From Acidaminobacter sp. (lineage in GTDB: Bacteria; Bacillota; Clostridia; Peptostreptococcales; Acidaminobacteraceae): 64,000 nt of DNA. The notes under the pieces were generated by a model that did not search any database, had not been told where the DNA came from, and saw only the letters and a program-made list of their open reading frames with translations. Positions 45,200-52,815 of this stretch are shown here, one piece after another; within the stretch, counting starts at the first letter, position 1, and each line of letters starts with the position of its first letter. Location: assembly GCF_030247605.1 (NCBI RefSeq), contig NZ_JAOTSB010000002.1:1-64000 (forward strand), read 5' to 3'. The position numbers and the translations under genes were made by a program.

Positions 45200-46279
45200 T
45201 CAGTTTAGATTATACCTTCCAAACCAGCAGCGAATCAATCTCTTTATTTCAAGCTCACTCAAAAATTCGTAACATTTTCCCGCCGGCCATCCTGTAGCAT
45301 CGACAAAATCATCAATTGTCATATCCCCGTAGCGCTCGATTAGAGTAAGCAGCTGACCGGCATCCGCAGAAAGCTGGGGTCTTCTTTTCTTTGGCAGCCG
45401 CCAATCCAGACGAACGAACAAATCATCCGGGGTTGTCAGAATTTGGGCCATATTCTGAATCAAAAAGTTGGTTCCTGCGCTTTGCGGCGCGTCTATGTTC
45501 CCCGGTACAGCGAAGACCTCTCGACCCTGCTGAATGCCATGAAGCGCAGTCGACATTGTGCCGCTTTTGATGACAGCCTCCACAACGACAATGCCTGCGC
45601 AGAGTCCGCTGATCAATCTGTTTCGATCCGGAAAAAAGGCGGGATAGGGCGGTGTTCCGGGCGGCTTTTCACTGAGGAGCAGTCCCTCACCCGAAGATAG
45701 AATTCTTTTTCTGAGTCCTGCGTTTGCACTTGGATAATTGACGTCCAGCCCGCACCCCATGACGGCTAGCGTGGCGCCTTCCTGTTCCATAGCAGTCTCA
45801 TGGGCCAAAGCGTCAACGCCGACTGCAAGACCGCTGACAATTAAAGCATTGTGCTCCACGGCTGCTTGAGTGAGCATTTTCGTCACCTTCATCCCATATT
45901 GCGTCGGATGTCTGGTGCCTACTACTGCCAGTGGCCTTGCATGATTCAGCAGCTCGAGGTTTCCTCTCGCATAAAGCAATAGGGGCGGATCCTCAAGTTC
46001 GTTCAGTCTGAAAGGAAACAGCGGATCCGCAGGAAGGATCATTTTCATTCCGCATTTTTCTGTTTGTCTTAGGCGCTGAATAATCTCATCCGGCTTATGT
46101 GACTGCTTTAGAGCCAGCCTTTGGTCAGCAGTGGCCAGTGAGATTCGCTCAGGTCCGTCCGTGAAGATCGCTTCAAAGTCGTCACATCCCTCGAGCAAGT
46201 TTCTGGCTTGTGCACGGTTGATGCCTTTGGCGTTCTCAAACCAAAGGGCGCAGGCTGCATAGGCATTAAATGTCCCCAT
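45200..46279 (-). CDS. dprA: DNA-processing protein DprA
   Basis: DprA protects incoming single-stranded DNA during natural transformation and loads RecA. The 359 residues have an N-terminal SAM-like region, the central Rossmann-like domain with LAVVGTRHPTQYG, SGLAVGVDALAHE and MGCGLDVNYPSAN, and a C-terminal winged-helix domain (about 295-355). The start overlaps the end of comM by 14 nt. GGGGATGG lies upstream. comM-dprA-topA is a standard order. Transformability cannot be concluded from these genes alone. Confidence 0.97.
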   Translation of the reverse strand: MGTFNAYAACALWFENAKGINRAQARNLLEGCDDFEAIFTDGPERISLATADQRLALKQSHKPDEIIQRLRQTEKCGMKMILPADPLFPFRLNELEDPPLLLYARGNLELLNHARPLAVVGTRHPTQYGMKVTKMLTQAAVEHNALIVSGLAVGVDALAHETAMEQEGATLAVMGCGLDVNYPSANAGLRKRILSSGEGLLLSEKPPGTPPYPAFFPDRNRLISGLCAGIVVVEAVIKSGTMSTALHGIQQGREVFAVPGNIDAPQSAGTNFLIQNMAQILTTPDDLFVRLDWRLPKKRRPQLSADAGQLLTLIERYGDMTIDDFVDATGWPAGKCYEFLSELEIKRLIRCWFGRYNLN

Positions 46280-47744
46280 GGAGCACCATCCCCTCGGAAA
46301 GATGCTTAGCGCTTATTGCCGCTTCGCCGTCCAAATCCGCCAAAGTACGGGCCAGACGTATGACCTGTGTCGAATCCCGGTAGCTGTATCCCTGATCCTT
46401 AAATCTGGACTGGAATTGTGTCCTGAGGGATTCAGATTCGAAGGTTTGAAAAATCAGATCAATTGGAACGGTTGAATTTTTATGCGCTGTGCTGCCATAG
46501 CGCTGACGCTGCTGAATCATTGCATTTTCCACCATTGATCGCATAATTGAGGAGTTCAGCGGATCCAGGCTCCTCAAATCTTCTTCCATATAGACACTGG
46601 TCATCAGCTTGATATCAAATCGGTCACCGAGCGGACCTTTAAATTTCAGCTGGTGACGCTGAATATTTTGCACTTGGCATGTGCAGGGCTGATCTGTACC
46701 AAAATAACCACAGGGACAAGGATTGGCGGTTGCCAGCAGGGTAAATCTGGCAGGCAGCTGCATAGACTGAAGTGGACCACCAACCATAACGACGCCTTCA
46801 TCCAGAGGCCGTTTCAGGTCTTCTATCACTGCTTTTGAAAATTCTGTCATTTCTTCAAGATAAAGCACGCCATGGTTTGCCAAAGTTACTTCACCAAGCC
46901 TTCCGGTCGCAGTCCCGGTCAAATCACTTCTCTTCAGTGAAGTCTGCGGTATTCTGAATGGCGCACAAACCTGGATTGAATCAAGATCAGTACTTACCTG
47001 ACCGTGAATCTTTATAACTTCACGCATTGCGGTTTCATCCAATGTCGGGAGGATTGTCTTGAGTCTCCTGGCCAATAAGCTTTTTCCAGTTCCTGGCGGT
47101 CCTATCAACAGTACGTGATGCTGAGCCGCTGCGGCAGCCATCATGGCCCGCTTGTGAAGTCTGTGCCCGGCAATGTCGCCATAGTCTGTTTCAAAAACCA
47201 TCGGCAGAGCGCTTTTATTCGTCATATCAAGGGATGCTGCCGGCCTGATCTGATGCTGCAGATCACTCAGCTGGCCGACGCCATAGATCTCAACATCCGG
47301 AAAATATCTTGCCATAGAAATTTGGTTCATTGGGACGTAGAATTTATTGACACCAATGGTGATCAGCCCTTCAATCATATTATATAGTCCCTGGACACTG
47401 CAGACGGTGCCATCCAGTGAAAGCTCCCCAATGTAAGCCTCCTCACTGCCGACCGACCGTTTGCCGTCCGACAAAAACATGAGGGCAGCTGCTACAGCCA
47501 AATCAAATTGAGCCCCTTTTTTGGACATGTGTGAAGGTGTTAAGCTGACAGTGACTTTTTTATTATTGACGCGAACGTTAACTGACTTTAAAGCGGAGGT
47601 AATCCGCATTCGCGATTCTCTGACGACATGATCCGGGCGGCCTATGATGTTGAAGACCGGCACGCCTTTGCTCAGACTGACTTGCACACCAATAGGATGT
47701 GCATGAATGCCCTGGGGTGAAGCTGACCAAACCTGAATGTACAT
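46266..47744 (-). CDS. comM: YifB/ComM family Mg chelatase-like AAA+ ATPase
   Basis: ComM is a hexameric helicase that promotes branch migration during transformation in Vibrio and Haemophilus; in Firmicutes the homologue YifB is less studied. It has 492 residues: an N-terminal ribosomal-S5-fold/Lon-C-like domain (about 1-165), the AAA+ core with GPPGTGKSLLARR and GVLYLEEMTEF, a zinc-like cysteine cluster ANPCPCGYFG with PCTC, and a C-terminal Mg-chelatase subdomain. ATG at 47744 has GGAGG 5 nt upstream and is preferred to an ATG four codons earlier. Confidence 0.95.
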   Translation of the reverse strand: MYIQVWSASPQGIHAHPIGVQVSLSKGVPVFNIIGRPDHVVRESRMRITSALKSVNVRVNNKKVTVSLTPSHMSKKGAQFDLAVAAALMFLSDGKRSVGSEEAYIGELSLDGTVCSVQGLYNMIEGLITIGVNKFYVPMNQISMARYFPDVEIYGVGQLSDLQHQIRPAASLDMTNKSALPMVFETDYGDIAGHRLHKRAMMAAAAAQHHVLLIGPPGTGKSLLARRLKTILPTLDETAMREVIKIHGQVSTDLDSIQVCAPFRIPQTSLKRSDLTGTATGRLGEVTLANHGVLYLEEMTEFSKAVIEDLKRPLDEGVVMVGGPLQSMQLPARFTLLATANPCPCGYFGTDQPCTCQVQNIQRHQLKFKGPLGDRFDIKLMTSVYMEEDLRSLDPLNSSIMRSMVENAMIQQRQRYGSTAHKNSTVPIDLIFQTFESESLRTQFQSRFKDQGYSYRDSTQVIRLARTLADLDGEAAISAKHLSEGMVLHGDI

Positions 47745-47782
47745 GACGACCTCCATAGGATATAATGTAATTACAGTTCCAT

Positions 47783-47788
47783 ATTATA
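47783..47788 (-). promoter_or_regulatory. comM promoter (extended -10)
   Basis: TGGTATAAT on the minus strand fits an extended -10 (hexamer 47783-47788). The -35 is poor. It lies about 40 nt before comM. Confidence 0.5.
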
Positions 47789-47858
47789 CCATATGTTAAT
47801 ATTTGTCATCTTCTATTTTCAGTTGATCCCCAAAGAGTGTTAAAAAAAGCAGGTATAC

Positions 47859-47882
47859 TGGAAGTTGACTCTACGCCTTCCA
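47859..47882 (-). terminator. Weak terminator after the membrane-protein gene
   Basis: TGGAAG-N12-CTTCCA hairpin with a TTTTTTT run beginning 10 nt further on. The stem is short and the tract displaced. Confidence 0.35.
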
Positions 47883-47944
47883 AGTACGCCCGCTAGATCG
47901 ACATGATTTTATTTTGGTCAAGCCACAAATTTTTCCCAAGCAAT

Positions 47945-48358
47945 TTAAAATTTCATACTTTCAATAGTCTCATGGATGAAGACTTTCTTATTGGATTTAT
48001 TATATTTGAGCACTTCCGTGAGCAGCTGTTCCCAATTGATTATGGAAGGCCGGATGTAGAACAGGTTTCGATCATGGCCGACCACGATCCATTTTTTGTG
48101 TCTCTTTGTACGAGTTATAAATTGAAGGTCCTTGAAATAAACGACTTGAAAGACTTTGTCACCGGCCCGCTGTTCAATTCTGTCACCTTTGACTTCGATG
48201 ACGGTTTTCAATTGCTTGAGGCAGTCTTTGAAGAGCAGGACCGCTATCAGGCCAAGAATTGACAAATAGACCCAGTTTCCGAGCAACCCGCCAAAAAAGA
48301 TGAACATGACACCGACAAATGCCTGCAAATAAATATCGCGTTTTCTGTACTTATACAA
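47945..48358 (-). CDS. Small membrane protein, PH-like domain possible
   Basis: Not recognised as a named family. The 137-residue protein has a basic start, two adjacent membrane segments (about 12-42: FVGVMFIFFGGLLGN and WVYLSILGLIAVLLF), and a soluble C-terminal part of about 90 residues that alternates short beta-like stretches (TVIEVKGDRIEQRAG, VFQVVYFKDLQFITR, KWIVVGHDRNLFYI). This resembles bacterial PH-like domains attached to a hairpin membrane anchor. The start is TTG with GGAGG 8 nt upstream. It is 12 nt downstream of yraN and probably co-transcribed. Confidence 0.75.
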   Translation of the reverse strand: MYKYRKRDIYLQAFVGVMFIFFGGLLGNWVYLSILGLIAVLLFKDCLKQLKTVIEVKGDRIEQRAGDKVFQVVYFKDLQFITRTKRHKKWIVVGHDRNLFYIRPSIINWEQLLTEVLKYNKSNKKVFIHETIESMKF

Positions 48359-48370
48359 CCTACATGCCTC

Positions 48371-48733
48371 CTAATCGGAACCATCAATGAATTGGATTCT
48401 TGGGGTTTTCAGCCCCACGCCTTCAACAGTTATGAAGGCCAACCTCATCTCTGAATAATACAGAGCAGGATACTCAGACAGGTATCTCCCTGCGGCTTTT
48501 TTCATCCGCATCACCTTGCGGCCATCCACGCGTTCAAGCGGATCCGAATCGCCGTCCATGCCCTTTGACGCTTTGACTTCAATAATATAAAGCAAATGAT
48601 CTTTCATAGACAGGATATCAATCTCAGCGCCAGGAATCCTGTAATTTCGGCATAAGATTTTATGACCTGCCGCCTGAAGATAGGCTGCTGCTTCATTTTC
48701 ACCTAACCGCCCAATTACATTTGACTGTTTCAT
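48371..48733 (-). CDS. yraN: UPF0102/YraN family endonuclease-like protein
   Basis: A 120-residue protein with the PD-(D/E)XK-like fold of the YraN family. The likely catalytic residues are in PGAEIDILSMKDH and YIIEVKASKG, with the upstream Glu in RLGENEAAAYLQ. Function is not firmly known. It overlaps rnhB by 4 nt (ATGA), the usual rnhB-yraN pairing. Confidence 0.93.
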   Translation of the reverse strand: MKQSNVIGRLGENEAAAYLQAAGHKILCRNYRIPGAEIDILSMKDHLLYIIEVKASKGMDGDSDPLERVDGRKVMRMKKAAGRYLSEYPALYYSEMRLAFITVEGVGLKTPRIQFIDGSD

Positions 48734-49500
48734 AGACTGCGCTCCGGTTCCTTTTTAAAAGATTTCAAAAAAGTTGCCCGATGCTCCGGCATTCTGCCAT
48801 ATTGCCTGAGCGCTTCATAATGTCGTTCTGTACCATAGCCCTTGTGGGCGTCAAAGCCATAATCCGGGTACTGCAGCCCCAGCCGCTTCATGTAATGGTC
48901 CCGTGTCACTTTAGCAATAATTGAAGCCGCTGCTATGGATACGCTGCGCTGATCCCCTTTTACGAGTGACAACTGGCTGACCGAACAGTTCTCGAGTTCG
49001 AGGGCATCCAGCAGCAAGGCCTGAGGATCAATGTCCATAGTCTCCAGTGCCCGCTTTGCTGCCAGTTTGGTCGCTTGCAGTATGTTTATTTCGTCTATCT
49101 CTACACTGGTTGCATAGCCTATGCCCACACTCAGCGCTTTTTCCATTATTTCAGCATATAGCGCTTCCCTGACAGGTTCTGACAACTTTTTTGAATCGTC
49201 CAGACCATAGATGGGCACTGCAGGGTTGAGCACAACTGCAGCTGCCACAACTGGACCGGCAAGCGGTCCCCGGCCAGCTTCATCAATCCCCGCAACGTGA
49301 TGCAAACCTTCCTTTGCGAGCTGAGCCTCAAAGATGGACATCTGTTTAAATTTCTCCGTCACCTTTTCCAACTTTTTGCGTTTGGAAGCGATCTTCTGCA
49401 GGAGGCCTTTTGTAACGGGTGATTTGAGTTGAGACTCGAAAAGTTCAAGCGCTTCAAGCGTCATAATTTCTTTCAGCTTTTCTGCTGCGTCTCCAGCCAT
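48730..49500 (-). CDS. rnhB: Ribonuclease HII
   Basis: RNase HII removes ribonucleotides and RNA primers from DNA. The catalytic acidic residues are in VAGIDEAGRGPLAGPV (about residue 72) and in LLLDALELEN and DQRSVSIAAASIIAKVTRD. A helical N-terminal extension of about 65 residues precedes the core, as in Bacillus RnhB. ATG at 49500 is chosen over the TTG one codon earlier. It overlaps the rbgA stop (TGATG), showing coupling. Confidence 0.96.
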   Translation of the reverse strand: MAGDAAEKLKEIMTLEALELFESQLKSPVTKGLLQKIASKRKKLEKVTEKFKQMSIFEAQLAKEGLHHVAGIDEAGRGPLAGPVVAAAVVLNPAVPIYGLDDSKKLSEPVREALYAEIMEKALSVGIGYATSVEIDEINILQATKLAAKRALETMDIDPQALLLDALELENCSVSQLSLVKGDQRSVSIAAASIIAKVTRDHYMKRLGLQYPDYGFDAHKGYGTERHYEALRQYGRMPEHRATFLKSFKKEPERSL

Positions 49501-50384
49501 CAAGTGAGTTCACCCCGTCTGTCCAGAAAATCGTCCGGCCATTCAAGTGACAATCTGCCCAGAGTACCTTTTCTAAACTCATCCAGAAGAAGGCGGGCGA
49601 CTTTATCATAGTCAATGTCGCCGCCGCCGCGCCGGCATCCTCTCCGAAGTGCTATGGCATCCATCAGTTCTATGGTTGGTGCCACAGGATCCACCTCAAC
49701 ACCATAGCGTGCTGTCAGCGCCTCGGGGTAGTGGATCTCAAGCCGGCGCAGGAGCTCGTAGGCCATATCCTCAATGTTGAGAATGTCATCCTTGATAGCA
49801 CCTGTCATGGCAAGATTCAGACCGACTTCCTTCGAATCAATCTTAGGCCATAAAATACCCGGCGTATCAAATAGTTCGATATCATCTCTAATCCGAATCC
49901 ACTGCTTGCCCCTGGTAACGCCGGGCTTGTTGCCGGTCTTTGCCGCGCTTTTGCCTACGAGTTTATTGATCAGACTTGATTTTCCAACGTTCGGTATACC
50001 TACAATCATGACGCGCACCGGACCGGGATTCCGTCCCTTTTCCAGATATCTCGCCCTTTTTTCCTTCATACGCTCAACGATCTGTTTCATAAGACGATCA
50101 ATGCCGTCTCCATGAACCGCATCCAAGAGTTCGACGCTGGCGCCCTCCCCTTCAAAATGCTGTTTCCACAGACTGGTGACTTTGGGATCAGCCAGATCAT
50201 ATTTATTCATACACACGATTCTGGGTTTTCCCTTCGTGAGCTCCGCGATTTGCGGATTTCTGCTGCTTTCAGGGATACGGGCGTCAAGCAGTTCGACGAC
50301 GACGTCCACAAGTTTAAGATGACTTTGGATCAAATCCTTGGTCTTTTTCATGTGTCCCGGATACCAGTTAATTGTTTGACTCAT
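49500..50384 (-). CDS. rbgA: Ribosome biogenesis GTPase RbgA (YlqF)
   Basis: RbgA is a circularly permuted GTPase needed for late 50S assembly. The permuted order is visible: G4 motif CMNKYDLAD (about residue 57) comes before G1 GIPNVGKSSLINK (about 128) and G3 DTPGILWPK (about 175). The N-terminus NWYPGHMKKTK is family-typical, and a C-terminal RNA-binding ANTAR-like domain follows. 294 residues; start with AAGGAGGG. It follows rplS after a terminator; no clear own promoter was seen. Confidence 0.97.
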   Translation of the reverse strand: MSQTINWYPGHMKKTKDLIQSHLKLVDVVVELLDARIPESSRNPQIAELTKGKPRIVCMNKYDLADPKVTSLWKQHFEGEGASVELLDAVHGDGIDRLMKQIVERMKEKRARYLEKGRNPGPVRVMIVGIPNVGKSSLINKLVGKSAAKTGNKPGVTRGKQWIRIRDDIELFDTPGILWPKIDSKEVGLNLAMTGAIKDDILNIEDMAYELLRRLEIHYPEALTARYGVEVDPVAPTIELMDAIALRRGCRRGGGDIDYDKVARLLLDEFRKGTLGRLSLEWPDDFLDRRGELT

Positions 50385-50422
50385 GCTTTATCCCTCCTTT
50401 CAGAGAGTTTGTAAAAAATTAA

Positions 50423-50443
50423 AGGGACTGTTTTACAGTCCCT
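50423..50443 (-). terminator. rplS terminator
   Basis: AGGGACTG-TAAAA-CAGTCCCT followed by TTAATTTTTT on the minus strand, 10 nt after the rplS stop. Read-through may feed rbgA. Confidence 0.88.
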
Positions 50444-50453
50444 CCAATTTCGC

Positions 50454-50801
50454 TTAGATTCTTTCTTTGACCTTCGCAGCTTTACCGATGCGGTCTCTGA
50501 TGTAGTTCAGCTTGGCTCTTCTGACTTTACCTCTTCTGGTCACTTCGATCTTTTCGATCTTAGGTGAGTGAAGCGGGAAAGTCTTTTCAACGCCAACACC
50601 GGAAGAAAGTTTACGAACTGTAAACGTTTCACGGATACCGCCGTTCTGGAATTTCATCACAAGGCCTTCGAAGATCTGGATACGCTCGCGCTTACCTTCT
50701 ACGACTTTAATGTGGACGCGGACCGTATCACCGACTCCGAATTCCGTCACGTCAGACTTAAGTTGCTCTAATTCAAGAGACTTGAGTATGTTTTGATTCA
50801 T
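50454..50801 (-). CDS. rplS: 50S ribosomal protein L19
   Basis: L19 sits at the 30S-50S interface. The 115 residues show [39 protein letters not shown] and [15 protein letters not shown]. The start [10 protein letters not shown] has GGGAGG 8 nt upstream; seven codons of the longer frame are rejected. It has its own promoter between trmD and rplS and a short leader with a hairpin. Confidence 0.99.
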   Translation of the reverse strand: MNQNILKSLELEQLKSDVTEFGVGDTVRVHIKVVEGKRERIQIFEGLVMKFQNGGIRETFTVRKLSSGVGVEKTFPLHSPKIEKIEVTRRGKVRRAKLNYIRDRIGKAAKVKERI

Positions 50802-50824
50802 GGGGCTAACCTCCCTTCTCAAGA

Positions 50825-50850
50825 GCGGTTCATTAACGGACCTAACCCGC
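50825..50850 (-). promoter_or_regulatory. Hairpin in rplS leader (possible L19 leader)
   Basis: GCGGGTT pairs with AACCGC around a 13-nt loop, 24 nt before the rplS start. Firmicute rplS mRNAs often carry an autoregulatory L19 leader; identity with that motif is not proven here. Confidence 0.4.
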
Positions 50851-50879
50851 CAGCGGAACAGCCGTAATTCACAAAATTC

Positions 50880-50908
50880 ATTATATCATTGCAGACAGCC
50901 GAGCACAA
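50880..50908 (-). promoter_or_regulatory. rplS promoter
   Basis: TTGTGC (50903-50908), 17 nt, TATAAT (50880-50885) on the minus strand, overlapping the region just after the trmD stop. Confidence 0.65.
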
Positions 50909-50909
50909 T

Positions 50910-51641
50910 CTATTTCAGATACTTTTCAACGATTTTTCGCTTTTTTTTATCAGTCAGTCGCTGATGATAGGCGCGCAGCATATCCGGCCGTCTTTGTCCC
51001 GTCAATTTGACAGATTCCTCAAACCGCCACAGCTCAATATTCTTGTGATGACCGGATAAAAGGATCTCCGGTACCTCCATACCTTCGTAAACTGCCGGCC
51101 TGGTGTAATGGGGGTACTCGAGAAGGCCGTCATAATGACTCTCTTCCATGTGGGAGTCCTCCGTGTTCAGGACGCCCTCGATCATTCTCGATATGCCGTC
51201 TATGAGCACCATGGCAGGAATCTCACCGCCGGTCAATACATAGTCACCAATAGAAATCTCATCCGTAACGAAAGTGTCGATCACTCTCTGATCAATCCCC
51301 TCGTAATGGCCGCAAATGAGCACAAGCCGGTCAAGTTTTGAAAAGTCGACCACCATACTCTGTGTCAGCGTTTTGCCCTTAGGCGTTAAGTAAACCACCC
51401 GGTCCCCGGCATCCAGGTTCAGGTTGCGAAGACAGTCAAATAAAGGCTGAGGCTTCATGACCAGTCCAGCGCCACCGCCAAAAGGGGCGTCGTCCACACG
51501 TTTGCTGGGGGAATCCGAATATTCTCTGAAATTGACGCATTCCACCTCAATGTGTCCTTGCCCGGCAGCGCGCGCCATGATGCTGGTCGAGGTAAACGCT
51601 GAAAACATTTCTGGAAACAATGTCAGGACTGTAAATTTCAC
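50910..51641 (-). CDS. trmD: tRNA (guanine-37-N1)-methyltransferase
   Basis: TrmD methylates G37 next to the anticodon, preventing frameshifting. The deep-knot SAM-binding motifs are LVLICGHYEGIDQRV and GDYVLTGGEIPAMV; the N-terminus FTVLTLFPEMF is typical. 243 residues. GTG start overlaps the rimM stop as GTGA. It ends the ylxM-ffh-rpsP-khpA-rimM-trmD run. Confidence 0.98.
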   Translation of the reverse strand: MKFTVLTLFPEMFSAFTSTSIMARAAGQGHIEVECVNFREYSDSPSKRVDDAPFGGGAGLVMKPQPLFDCLRNLNLDAGDRVVYLTPKGKTLTQSMVVDFSKLDRLVLICGHYEGIDQRVIDTFVTDEISIGDYVLTGGEIPAMVLIDGISRMIEGVLNTEDSHMEESHYDGLLEYPHYTRPAVYEGMEVPEILLSGHHKNIELWRFEESVKLTGQRRPDMLRAYHQRLTDKKKRKIVEKYLK

Positions 51642-52156
51642 TCCATCATCCCTTCGATCAGACTGACCAGAACGTGGCCCGCCTCAATTTCAACTTTGCG
51701 GACAAAAGCATCCACAACAGGAATCATGAAATCCGGCTTGCCTGCACGGGAAACTACATAGAGATCCTGGGCACCGTTGGTGATGACGTCTTTGATGGTC
51801 CCGACGTGACCCTGTTTTTCATCAATGACCTCGAGTCCGATTAAGTCTACAATAAAATGCTCGCCGTCTTCCAGCGCGCCGTAGTCCGACCGGAGTCTGT
51901 AAAGCTGGCGATTTTTAAATTTTTCAGCGGCGTTAATGTCATCCATGCCTTCGAACTTAAGTAGTACGAGACCTTTAACGTAACGCACGTTGTCGACCTT
52001 GAACATTTTGTCACCCTCGCCCTCAATCAGGAGGGTCTCAAACTCCTCAAAATCATCAAGGGATGAGGTAAACGCCTTGATTTTCAGATCTCCGCGCAGT
52101 CCATGGGTATTGACAATCTGTCCGACGACAAAACGGTCAGGCTTATTATTTTTCAA
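51638..52156 (-). CDS. rimM: 16S rRNA processing protein RimM
   Basis: RimM binds S19 and helps mature the 30S head. Typical segments are FVVGQIVNTHGLRGDLKIKA and a PRC-barrel domain in the second half. The start is set at a TTG (LKNNKPDRFVV, 172 residues) with GGAGG 7 nt upstream. The longest frame starts 123 nt earlier, includes the intergenic hairpin and is rejected. Confidence 0.95.
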   Translation of the reverse strand: MKNNKPDRFVVGQIVNTHGLRGDLKIKAFTSSLDDFEEFETLLIEGEGDKMFKVDNVRYVKGLVLLKFEGMDDINAAEKFKNRQLYRLRSDYGALEDGEHFIVDLIGLEVIDEKQGHVGTIKDVITNGAQDLYVVSRAGKPDFMIPVVDAFVRKVEIEAGHVLVSLIEGMME

Positions 52157-52178
52157 GAAAATACCTCCATAGAAAACC

Positions 52179-52212
52179 GGCCCACTCTCCAGCGAACGCT
52201 GAGAAGTGAGCC
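52179..52212 (-). terminator. Intra-operon hairpin between khpA and rimM
   Basis: GGCTCACTTCTCAGCG and its near-complement form a long stem around a short loop, followed by GGTTTTC and then the rimM ribosome binding site. This looks like a partial terminator that reduces rimM-trmD relative to rpsP. Confidence 0.6.
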
Positions 52213-52220
52213 GATTCAGG

Positions 52221-52451
52221 TTATTGAATGATTTCGACGACGACGTGCTTGTTCTCACGTGTAGCCGCCGCTTTGACAACCGTACGCAGCGCTTTGGCGA
52301 TGCGTCCCTGCTTGCCGATCACTTTACCCATGTCTTCAGGAGATACCTTGAGCTCAATGATGACCGACTGAGAGGTGACTGTTTCTTTGACTTCAACACT
52401 CTCCGGGTGGTCGACCAGTGCCTCTGCTATGACTTTGACAAGTTCACCCAT
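52221..52451 (-). CDS. khpA: KH-domain RNA-binding protein KhpA
   Basis: KhpA is a small single-KH RNA-binding protein (YlqC in Bacillus) that partners with KhpB/Jag and affects cell division and RNA levels. The GxxG loop is in GKVIGKQGRIAKALR. From MGELVKVIAEAL it has 76 residues; GGAGGG lies 6 nt before the ATG. It follows rpsP, as in most Firmicutes. Confidence 0.95.
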   Translation of the reverse strand: MGELVKVIAEALVDHPESVEVKETVTSQSVIIELKVSPEDMGKVIGKQGRIAKALRTVVKAAATRENKHVVVEIIQ

Positions 52452-52484
52452 GGTGATCCCTCCTTCACGAGTCATGCTTTCAAA

Positions 52485-52742
52485 TTACTTGACGAGTTTT
52501 TCGTAGACGCCGTGCTTTTTGAACAGAGCCTTGACGGTCTCAGTAGGCTGAGCGCCATCATTCAGCCATTTAACGGCCTTTTCTTCGTCAATCTTGATCT
52601 GAGCCGGCTCAGAAATAGGATTGTAATAGCCGATTTGCTCGATGAATTTGCCGTCTCGAGGAGCTCTCGAATCTGCAACCACCAATCTATAAAAAGGCTT
52701 TTTCTTAGCACCCATACGCGTCATTCTGATTTTAACTGCCAT
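52485..52742 (-). CDS. rpsP: 30S ribosomal protein S16
   Basis: S16 stabilises the 30S body during assembly. The 85-residue protein begins [20 protein letters not shown], the standard S16 N-terminus. GGAGGTG lies 11 nt upstream; an ATG six codons earlier overlaps that site and is rejected. Confidence 0.98.
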   Translation of the reverse strand: MAVKIRMTRMGAKKKPFYRLVVADSRAPRDGKFIEQIGYYNPISEPAQIKIDEEKAVKWLNDGAQPTETVKALFKKHGVYEKLVK

Positions 52743-52815
52743 TTTATACATCACCTCCAAAATTTTAATAAATCTATCTGGACCGAGGTCGTCAATGACC
52801 TCGTGATCCTCCTAG

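Noticed and set aside
44060..47215. GCCGATGG/CCATCGGC words in topA and comM as further copies of the hairpin repeat
   Set aside because: They are single occurrences inside coding sequence without a nearby complementary partner, explained by codons.
47903..48262. 119-codon plus-strand frame overlapping the membrane-protein gene
   Set aside because: The minus-strand frame has a TTG start with a well-spaced GGAGG, membrane segments and operon context. The plus-strand frame has none of these.
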